From NCBI GenBank assembly GCA_050014015.1, contig JBEKEC010000015.1, positions 1-64,000 of the forward strand: a DNA stretch of 64,000 bases. Direction: 5' to 3'. Under the pieces are notes generated by a model. The model ran no database searches and was not told where the DNA came from. It saw only the letters and a program-made list of their open reading frames with translations. This DNA comes from PALSA-1353 sp050014015. GTDB taxonomy: Bacteria; Planctomycetota; Phycisphaerae; Tepidisphaerales; Tepidisphaeraceae. A program made the translations under genes and the position numbers. Below, piece by piece: positions 8,265 through 15,516 of the stretch. Numbering within the stretch: position 1 is the first letter of the stretch; each line of letters begins with the position of its first letter.

Positions 8265-11156
8265 TTATCTGCGCCGGCGGCGCAGAATTCCCAATCCCGC
8301 CATCACGATCATTCCGGCGCTCGCCGGTTCGGGGACATTTGCCAAGCTGATGCCGTTGGCGGCGGCGAAGGCGTCCAACGCGGCGATGTCGCCGGTCGAC
8401 ACGGCCGCGCCGCTGGCGCTTTGGTTGAAGTTGGCGGCCAGGTCGGTGAAGTCGGCGGCGTTGACCAGGCCATCGTAGTTGAAATCGCCCTGGTCCCAGC
8501 CGGTGACCGGCTGGTTGAAGTTGGCGGCCAGGATGGTGAAGTCGGCGGCGTTGACCAGGCCGTCCAAATTGGCGTCGCCCAGCAGGGTGTACATCACTTC
8601 GATTTGGCCGGAGGACAGGCCGGCGACCACACCGTCAGCCCCGTCGGCATAGCCGATACCGTAGGACAGGCCATTGGTCTTCGTTTGTGCCGCCGAGGAG
8701 ATGATGCCCGGGCCGTTCCAGTTGCCGCCGTTGTAGCCGGATTTGATGTAGCCGGCGATGGTCGTGATCGGATCGGCTCCGCTGCCGTATTTAATGGTGA
8801 TCAGATTGTTGGTGATGTCCAGCGTCGAACCGCTATTCAGGCTCAGCGACGCCAGCGTGCTGAGGCCCGTGTTTTCGGCAAGTTGAACCACCGCCGGACC
8901 GGAAGAGGTGCTGCCGATCGTCAGATTGCCGTTGCCGGAGATGGGTCCGGCAACGGAATTGGCATTGAGGTAGAGAGAGCCATTATCCACGATCTTGCCG
9001 GAGCCGGTGTAAGCGCCGTAGATGGTGCCGCTGGCGCCGGCGTCGACGGTAAGAGTCCCGCTGTTGCTAACGGCTCCGTAAAACACATTGAAGCCGGTGC
9101 CGGAGAGATGAACGAGCCCGCCGGAGTTGTTGGTCACCGAGCCGAAAACGCTTGATTCTCCCGATAAGGCCAGGGTGGAACTATTGGTAAGCCCGCCTGT
9201 TTCGATGATGCCCGAGCCGGTGATCTGGCCCGTGTTGTTGAGGGTTTGGCCATTATTGCTGAACGTGCCTCCGCTCAGCGCGATAATCCCCGAACTTCCG
9301 GTACTGAAGTTTTCGAACAGCCCATCCGCGCCGGTGGGGACAAGGATCGTGCCGCTGTTGAACACCGCCCCCGTACACGTCAACACCCCGCCGCTGGGCT
9401 GGATCGTCCCGGAATTGTTGATGCCCGCTGTGATCGTGCCGGCGCCGATAATTTGTCCAGTTGCGGAGTTGGTGAATGCCTGGCCCGAGCCCGCGGTAAT
9501 GGAACTGCCCGGCAACATCTGAATCAGGCCGTTGATCGACCGCGAGGTGTTTCCAAGGTAAAGATCGCCTCCCGCCTGAATAGCCACCGTGGCCGGGTTG
9601 AACGTTCCCTGCAGATATTCGTACAACCCGCCGATATTCAAGACCGGTACGGTAAGATTACTGCTAACGCCTGTCTGCAAGATAACCCCGCTGGAGGCAA
9701 CCGTGATGTTGCTGCTGGAGATCGTTCCGATCTGATAGTTGAATTGCCCCGCGATGGTGACCACCGGCGCGGAAATGCTCCCGCCGCCCAAGGCCATGAA
9801 AGCGCCGTTGGCAATGGTCAGGGCACTGGATGCGGCGCCGCCGCCGGTCAAAATGTCCAAACTCTCCCCGGAGTTCAGGATGAACGCATTCCCCGCAATG
9901 CCTCCTCCGGAATTCACGGTAATCGTGCCCAGCGAGTGCGTTCCGGTCGCGTAATTTAGTACGCCGTTTAGAACCAACGAGGTCGTGGTAATCGAACCGC
10001 CGTTGAGCTGAACGACAGAACCGGAGTTGATCGTCGTGGTATTGCCGACGACCAGGGCCATTGACGTGGCGATGTTCAGAGCGACGCCGCTGACCCCCAA
10101 GCTGATGGACGTCGGGCCGACGGTGGGGTCAGTGAAGCTGTCCGTGCCGCTGGTCCAGGAACTGGGGTCGAAGAAAACTTGGATACGGTTATTGAATGTG
10201 TCGGCCACGTAGACCATTCCCGACGGCGCGACCGCCACGCCTTCGGGATAGTCGAATTGCGTATTGCTGGAGCCGATGCTGCCCGTGGTGCCGATCGTGC
10301 TTTGATAGACCCCGGAGGAATTGAAGACTTGGATTCGATCGTTTTCGGCATCCGCGACGTAGACGGTACCCGTGGGGCCGATCGCCACGTCGAAAGGATT
10401 GTCGAACTGCGTATTGCTGGAGCCGGAGCTCCCCGTAGTGCCGATCGTGCTTTGATAGGTGCCTGAAGAATTGAAGACCTGGATTCGCTGGTTGTTGTAA
10501 TCCGCGACGTAGAGGGTACCCGTGGGGCCGACCCCCACGCCGGTGGGAAAGGAAAACTGCGTGTTGCTGGGGCCGGAGCTGCCCGTGGTGCCGATCGTGC
10601 TTTGATAGACCCCAGAGGAATTGAAGACCTGGATTCGCTGGTTGTCGGTATCCGCGACGTAGACGGTACCCGTGGGGCCGACCGCCACGCCGTTGGGCTC
10701 CTGGAACTGCGTATTGCTGGAGCCGTAACTGCCCGTGGTGCCGATCGTGCTTTGATAGACCCCGGAGGAATTGAAGACCTGGATTCGCTCGTTGTTGTAA
10801 TCCGCGACGTAGATGGTACCCGTGGGGCCGACCCCCACGCCGCTGGGTAAGGAAAACTGCGTATTGCTGGAGCCGGAGCTGCCCGTAGTGCCGATCGTAC
10901 TTTGATAGACCCCGGAGGAATTGAAGACCTGGATTCGCTGGTTGTTGGAATCTGCCACGTAGACGGCACCCGTGGGGCCGACCGCCACGTCGAAGGGTTG
11001 GTTGAGTTGCGTGTTGCCCGTGCCTTGACTTCCCCCCACGAACGTGTTCATAAATGTGATCTGGGCGCCCGCGATTGCAGGGATCAAATTCACCCCCGCC
11101 GCGGCTGCCAGGAGCAAATGCGATTGGCTACGTTTCGGCAGGTTTGACGAAATCAT
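8265..11156 (-). CDS. PEP-CTERM surface protein with NHL repeats and dockerin-like module
   Basis: The ATG at 11156 has AGGAGAG upstream and opens a signal peptide; the frame could extend 54 codons further upstream, but no comparable ribosome site exists there. About residues 40-330 hold six near-identical NHL repeats of 46 residues (VYVADxxNxRIQVFNSSG), giving a beta-propeller. Residues 350-830 are low-complexity autotransporter-like beta-helix repeats. A dockerin-like pair (LGDANLDGLVNAADF, GDFNYDGLVNAADF) follows. The protein ends in VPEPA, a hydrophobic stretch and RRRRR, the PEP-CTERM sorting signal recognised by exosortase. It is probably displayed on or released from the cell surface. 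No enzymatic motif is visible. The length is 963 residues. Confidence 0.9.
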   Translation of the reverse strand: MISSNLPKRSQSHLLLAAAAGVNLIPAIAGAQITFMNTFVGGSQGTGNTQLNQPFDVAVGPTGAVYVADSNNQRIQVFNSSGVYQSTIGTTGSSGSSNTQFSLPSGVGVGPTGTIYVADYNNERIQVFNSSGVYQSTIGTTGSYGSSNTQFQEPNGVAVGPTGTVYVADTDNQRIQVFNSSGVYQSTIGTTGSSGPSNTQFSFPTGVGVGPTGTLYVADYNNQRIQVFNSSGTYQSTIGTTGSSGSSNTQFDNPFDVAIGPTGTVYVADAENDRIQVFNSSGVYQSTIGTTGSIGSSNTQFDYPEGVAVAPSGMVYVADTFNNRIQVFFDPSSWTSGTDSFTDPTVGPTSISLGVSGVALNIATSMALVVGNTTTINSGSVVQLNGGSITTTSLVLNGVLNYATGTHSLGTITVNSGGGIAGNAFILNSGESLDILTGGGAASSALTIANGAFMALGGGSISAPVVTIAGQFNYQIGTISSSNITVASSGVILQTGVSSNLTVPVLNIGGLYEYLQGTFNPATVAIQAGGDLYLGNTSRSINGLIQMLPGSSITAGSGQAFTNSATGQIIGAGTITAGINNSGTIQPSGGVLTCTGAVFNSGTILVPTGADGLFENFSTGSSGIIALSGGTFSNNGQTLNNTGQITGSGIIETGGLTNSSTLALSGESSVFGSVTNNSGGLVHLSGTGFNVFYGAVSNSGTLTVDAGASGTIYGAYTGSGKIVDNGSLYLNANSVAGPISGNGNLTIGSTSSGPAVVQLAENTGLSTLASLSLNSGSTLDITNNLITIKYGSGADPITTIAGYIKSGYNGGNWNGPGIISSAAQTKTNGLSYGIGYADGADGVVAGLSSGQIEVMYTLLGDANLDGLVNAADFTILAANFNQPVTGWDQGDFNYDGLVNAADFTDLAANFNQSASGAAVSTGDIAALDAFAAANGISLANVPEPASAGMIVMAGLGILRRRRR
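8400..8770. repeat. C-terminal dockerin-like cassette, copy shared with 11811-12190
   Basis: About 370 bp encoding GYIKSGYNGG, QTKTNGLSYG, the two DxNxDG loops and FNQSASG are nearly identical to 11811-12190 of the next surface-protein gene, while the upstream parts of the two genes are unrelated. This points to cassette exchange or gene conversion. Confidence 0.8.
10150..11050. repeat. Six tandem 138-bp NHL-encoding repeats
   Basis: The period is 138 bp (46 codons), with long identical stretches such as ttgaagacctggattcgctg. Copies differ mainly at the codons for the variable blade residues, which indicates recent amplification or homogenisation. Confidence 0.85.
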
Positions 11157-11594
11157 CTCTTCTCTCCTATTGACTTGGAAAAGTTGTCCGCACGATTTGC
11201 AGTCGCGGCTGCCGTCAATCCAGTGGTCTTGGGCCTTCGCGGCCGTCGTCCAGGCAGCGAACGCGAAAGCTATCGCGGCCAGCGAATGGTACTGCCTCCC
11301 TTGGGCCACACCATCCACCGGGCCCCTCCCAATGATGCCTCGGATTTGCCTCGGATGGTCGTTTCCTCAATCTAGCAAGAGTTCGCAGCAACGCTATCTA
11401 GAAATCCGCAAGATCGGCCAATTAAGCGCGCTCGCGATTCCGGGGCACTGTATTCCCCGGATCGGCGGTTGCCACGGGCGCGATACACAAAGTGGGTTAT
11501 CTTGAATGAATTACGTCTCGCGTTCGCCACCGATCCGGGAGCCATTGCGCGATCTAGCTCATCGGCGTGGCCGGCAGGTTCGCAAGCAGTTGAG
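11157..11594. other. Intergenic region between two surface-protein genes
   Basis: No gene is supported in these 438 bases. A tccgggg...ccccgga hairpin lies at 11439-11461. It presumably carries the promoter of the gene starting at 11156, but I cannot identify -35/-10 boxes with confidence. Confidence 0.5.
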
Positions 11595-14500
11595 TCAGAT
11601 ATCGTTGCGGATCGATGTCGTGCCGGCGGTACATGAAGTTCTCGGATCGGACTGTCGCGATAGTCGTCGACGCCTTCGATTGAGGATGCCGAGTCCAGCC
11701 AGGGCCAGCAATCCCCTTGATGCCGGCTCCGGAACATTAGCGAAGGTCGGCAATGGCAATCCATTCGCTACGGCAAATGCGTCGAGCGCCGCGACGTCGC
11801 CGGCCGACACGCCAGGGCCGCTGGCACTCTGGTTGAAGTTGGCGGCTAGGTCGGTGAAGTCGGCGGCGTTGACCAGGCCGTCGTAGTTGAAGTCGCCCTG
11901 ATCCCAGCCGGTGACCGGCTGGTTGAAGTTCGCCGCCAGGATGGTGAAGTCGGCGGCGTTGACCAGGCCGTCCAGATTGGCGTCGCCGAGAAGCGTGTAC
12001 TTCACTTCGATTTGGCCGGAGGATAGGCCGGAGACCTTGCCATCTTTGCCGTCGGCATAGCCGACGCCGTAAGACAGGCCATTGGTCTTGGTTTGTGCCG
12101 CGGTGGAAATGATGCCGGGGCCGTTCCAGTGGCCACCGTTATAGCCGGATTTGATATAGCCGGCGATGGTGGAAATGGGATCAGAGCCGCTGCCATAGTC
12201 AATGACCAATGAGCCGTTGACATTGACGATGCCACCATTGTTGATTAACAGACCGCCGATGGTGCTCGTTCCGCCATTGAAGTTTGCCGTCCCGCCACTG
12301 TAAATTTCCAACGTGCCGGTGATTTTCAGTTGGCCCGAATTGACGGTTAACGTTCCCGTGCCGCCGGTGGAGGAGCCGGAGCCGCCGACGTACGCGTTGC
12401 CGGTGACGGTGGCGGCTCCGCCGCCAAGCGTATAGGTCCCGGTCGAGCCGCTAAACGCAGCGATGAAAAGAGAGTTGCCGCCAGTGATTGTGTTTGTGCC
12501 ACCGGTCTGGTTGAAAGTTCCTAGGCTGCTGTAGCCGACATATTCACCGCCATTGTCCGAGAGTGTGCCGGCGCCGCTCAGTGCGTATGTCCCGTTCGAG
12601 CCGCTAAACCCGCCGACAAGGAGTGAGCTGCCGCTCGTGAGGGTGTTTGTGCCGCCGCTCTGGTTGAAGGTTCCCGTGCTTTCGTAGCCGACGTATTCAC
12701 CGCCGCCGACCGAGAGCGTGCCGGCGCCGCCCAGTGCGTAGGTTCCGTTCGATCCGGTAAACATACCAATGAGCAGGGAGAAAGCACCGGAAATCGTGTT
12801 GGTGCCGCCGGTCTGCGTGAAGGCGCCGGTGCTGTTATAGCCGACGTATTCACCGCCGATGCCGCTACCGCTATCCGAGACTGACCCGGAAGCGCTCAGC
12901 GCGTAATTCCCGGTCGAACCAGAATTCTGGCCGATGAGGAGGGAGTTACCGCCGGCAATTGTGTTTGTACCGCCGGATTGGTTGAAGTTTCCTATACCGT
13001 TGTAGCCCACGTATTCATTGCCGGTGTTGGAGAGAGAGCCGGTGCTGCTGAGCGTATACGTGCCGGAACTGCCGGTCTGGTAGCCGAGGTAGAAAACGCC
13101 GGTGGCCGTGTTGGTGCCGCCGGTCTGCGTGAAGGTTCCGCTGCCGTTGTAGCCGATGGTTTCACCGGCGGCGCCGGCGGCAGCCGTCACCGAGAGGGCG
13201 CCGGTGCCGCTGAGGGTATAGGCGCCGGAACCGCCGGTCTGGTAGCCGAGGTCCAAACCGCCAACAACCGTGTTGCTGCCTCCGCTCTGGTTGAAGATTC
13301 CCGTGCCGGAGACGCCCACCAGTTCGTTTCCAGCCGTGACGGAGAGCGAGCCCGTGCCGCCAAGCAGGTACATGCCGGTCGAACCGCTCTGCTCGCCTAG
13401 GCCGAGGCCGACTTGGCCGTTGATCGTGTTGTTTCCGCCGCTTTGGTTGAAGGTTGCGACTCCTCTGTTACCCACTTGCTCGAAGGCGCTGACCGTCAGG
13501 TTGTTGGCCGACATGGAGAACTGGGTCGTCGCGGCGCCGGTCGCGTTGGTGAGGTCGATGGAAAGGGAATAAAGTGTGGCCGCCGGGCCGGTGTAGTCGT
13601 AGGTGATGTTTCGATTCACGCCGTCGCTGAACGCGAGGTAAACGGCATCGCCCGCCGCCGGCACGATGCCGGGATTCCAACTGCCCGCCGCGCTCCAGTT
13701 GCCGCTTGCGGCGCGAATGACGATCTGGGTGGTGACGGCATGGAACCCGATCACGTCCAAGGCGGCGACGTCAACGGGGGAGAAGTCATTTTCCACGCCG
13801 GTTGGAGAGAAGGCATTGAAGGAATCGTCGCTCTCGCCGGCCCAGTCCTGGAGGTCGCCGAGAGGGTTGGAGTTGTAGTCCAGGAGATCGGTGGCGCCGC
13901 CGTCGACGGAGAAATAGACGCCTGTGTCGCTCTTGTTGAGGCTTCGCACGCTGGGGGCCGTGTAGCGGAAAAGATCGTAAGCGGCGTAAGACGTCGGAGA
14001 GAGTCCCTCGAATCGGCCCATGTCCTCGGTGATTTCGTGTTCGGCCAGGCCGATGAAATCGCGTTCCCCGGCTACGGCGCGATTGTTGGGATCGAAGGAG
14101 TAGGTTGCGGCCGTGGTGCTGAAGGTGAAAACACCGTCAATTCCCGGCGCGTTGGCGGCGATGAGACCGAGGGCTTTCTGTTGCGAGGTGGAGAGAAGAA
14201 AATTGCCCCCGCCGGTTGGATCGGGAGAAGCAGGCAAGGTCGCGAAGGCGGCCGTCTGGAAGGAGCTATTGGCGCTGGCGATCAGGTGGCTGCGGACAGT
14301 GGCATACGAAAAGCCGCCAGAGCTCGAGGCGCTGCTTTCGCCGACGAAACTCGGATCGGATGATGCGACAACGTTAATGTTGATGGTGATGTTGTCGCTG
14401 AAGAGATTCTCGATCTGCTGGGCGGCGTAGCTGGTTGCGTCTTCCACGGAGTTGGCATCCGTAAGACTGGTGACGCTTGAGTCATAAGACAGATTTATGG

Positions 14501-14600
14501 TCAGGCCGGGCGCCGGGGCATCAAAAGCAACACCGAGTCCGGCGGCCAGAGCGCAATTGCGCAACAGAGCTCGTTGTCGAGCGGAGCGACGGCGATTCAT
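11595..14600 (-). CDS. PEP-CTERM metalloprotease-like surface protein (NF038122-type)
   Basis: This is a 1001-residue exported protein. The ATG at 14600 has AGGAAA upstream and precedes an Arg-rich, hydrophobic signal. Residues about 60-290 resemble the NF038122-type metalloprotease family found with PEP-CTERM signals, including the zinc-binding segment GLAEHEITEDMGR. Residues about 290-780 are tandem beta-strand repeats with the motif GxFxQ(S/T)GGTNT and GTYALSGxGxLS, probably a beta-helix stalk. The dockerin-like cassette shared with the neighbouring gene follows, then VPEPA, a hydrophobic stretch and NRRRRR. Unusually, about 21 residues continue after the arginines. The catalytic assignment comes from the HExxE-like motif only. 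Confidence 0.85.
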   Translation of the reverse strand: MNRRRSARQRALLRNCALAAGLGVAFDAPAPGLTINLSYDSSVTSLTDANSVEDATSYAAQQIENLFSDNITININVVASSDPSFVGESSASSSGGFSYATVRSHLIASANSSFQTAAFATLPASPDPTGGGNFLLSTSQQKALGLIAANAPGIDGVFTFSTTAATYSFDPNNRAVAGERDFIGLAEHEITEDMGRFEGLSPTSYAAYDLFRYTAPSVRSLNKSDTGVYFSVDGGATDLLDYNSNPLGDLQDWAGESDDSFNAFSPTGVENDFSPVDVAALDVIGFHAVTTQIVIRAASGNWSAAGSWNPGIVPAAGDAVYLAFSDGVNRNITYDYTGPAATLYSLSIDLTNATGAATTQFSMSANNLTVSAFEQVGNRGVATFNQSGGNNTINGQVGLGLGEQSGSTGMYLLGGTGSLSVTAGNELVGVSGTGIFNQSGGSNTVVGGLDLGYQTGGSGAYTLSGTGALSVTAAAGAAGETIGYNGSGTFTQTGGTNTATGVFYLGYQTGSSGTYTLSSTGSLSNTGNEYVGYNGIGNFNQSGGTNTIAGGNSLLIGQNSGSTGNYALSASGSVSDSGSGIGGEYVGYNSTGAFTQTGGTNTISGAFSLLIGMFTGSNGTYALGGAGTLSVGGGEYVGYESTGTFNQSGGTNTLTSGSSLLVGGFSGSNGTYALSGAGTLSDNGGEYVGYSSLGTFNQTGGTNTITGGNSLFIAAFSGSTGTYTLGGGAATVTGNAYVGGSGSSTGGTGTLTVNSGQLKITGTLEIYSGGTANFNGGTSTIGGLLINNGGIVNVNGSLVIDYGSGSDPISTIAGYIKSGYNGGHWNGPGIISTAAQTKTNGLSYGVGYADGKDGKVSGLSSGQIEVKYTLLGDANLDGLVNAADFTILAANFNQPVTGWDQGDFNYDGLVNAADFTDLAANFNQSASGPGVSAGDVAALDAFAVANGLPLPTFANVPEPASRGLLALAGLGILNRRRRRLSRQSDPRTSCTAGTTSIRNDI
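11811..12190. repeat. C-terminal dockerin-like cassette, second copy
   Basis: This is the nearly identical partner of 8400-8770. It encodes the two calcium-loop-like DxNxDGxxNxxD segments and the preceding GYIKSGYNGG region. Confidence 0.8.
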
Positions 14601-14689
14601 TTTCCTGGGCACGCTTTTCTCCCCGGCATCCAAAGGAGGATTCAATTCTCAAAGAACCGGCTTCAGAAGGCAAGCAAATTCTGATTGAA

Positions 14690-15373
14690 CTATACCAAAG
14701 TTTGATTTGATGCCGGCGAATCGTCGCGGCGGGCCGGCTTGCGCGCAAAGACGTACGCGCGCCGGCTCTGGTATTCGACGTCCGGATAGGGATCGCGTTC
14801 GATCAACCGCTCGATTTGAAACCCGGCGGATCGCAAGGAGGCGGTCACCTGTTCCACCGTGAAATAATAGAAATCCACGCAGACCTTCGTTTCCCACCAC
14901 TCGTCTAAATGGGTCATCGAATCGCCGATGTGAAAGCTGAGCAGGAGGAGGCCGCCGTGCTTGAGGAGGCGGAACATTTCGCGCGAGACGGTTGGAAGGT
15001 CGCCGGGCGGGAAATTTACGATGGCGTAAAACGCGGCGATGCCGGCCCAGGAATCGTCCGGCAGGGTCATCGCCAGCATGTTCTGCTGATGGAATTCGAT
15101 GCCGGGATTGAGCCGGCGGCCCTGCTCGATCATGGCGGCGGACAGGTCGACGCCGCAGACTTCGATTCCGCAATCGTGAAGATATCGGGCGACCTGGCCC
15201 GGTCCGCAGCCGAGATCGCAGGCCAGCCCCTTGCCACGGACGTCGGCGGCGAATTGATCCAAAAGCTGCCGGTCCAGCGGCTTGTATCGCAATTCGTCAT
15301 AAATGCGGCGAACATACTCTTGGGCCACAAGGTCGTAGGACTTTTGTACGTCGCCGATTTTTTGCTCGGACAT
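14690..15373 (-). CDS. Class I SAM-dependent methyltransferase
   Basis: This is a 227-residue cytosolic protein with the Rossmann-fold SAM motifs in order: CDLGCGPGQVARYL (motif I, about residues 54-67), GVDLSAAMIEQGRR (motif II), and DDSWAGIAAFYAIVNFP (motif IV). The C-terminal half has the KHGGLLLLSFHIG strand typical of UbiE/COQ5-like small-molecule methyltransferases. The substrate cannot be inferred. It starts at ATG 15373. Its neighbours on both sides are unrelated, and it is separated from the plus-strand peptidase run by an intergenic hairpin repeat. Confidence 0.9.
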   Translation of the reverse strand: MSEQKIGDVQKSYDLVAQEYVRRIYDELRYKPLDRQLLDQFAADVRGKGLACDLGCGPGQVARYLHDCGIEVCGVDLSAAMIEQGRRLNPGIEFHQQNMLAMTLPDDSWAGIAAFYAIVNFPPGDLPTVSREMFRLLKHGGLLLLSFHIGDSMTHLDEWWETKVCVDFYYFTVEQVTASLRSAGFQIERLIERDPYPDVEYQSRRAYVFARKPARRDDSPASNQTLV

Positions 15374-15444
15374 GGCGGCTACCCGGTCGAAGACGCGGAC
15401 AAATCGGTGAGATCGTCCCAGCCGGAGGCGATTTTCTCAAGACT

Positions 15445-15492
15445 TTCGACCCCCACCCCAACCCTCCCCCTGAGTACATGGGGAGGGGGAAA
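15445..15492. repeat. 48-bp intergenic hairpin repeat, copy 2
   Basis: It differs from 4776-4823 at one position. It lies in the divergent gap between the methyltransferase and the S9 peptidase. Confidence 0.75.
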
Positions 15493-15516
15493 TTCTTTGG
15501 CTTGCCTAGAGGACCG

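Noticed and set aside
10150..11050. 138-bp direct repeats considered as a CRISPR or satellite array
   Set aside because: They are in frame and encode NHL blades with variation at the expected positions.
11157..11318. Upstream extension of the NHL PEP-CTERM gene with a signal-peptide-like stretch
   Set aside because: The ATG at 11156 has AGGAGAG at good spacing and its own signal peptide. The upstream segment resembles a signal only by composition.
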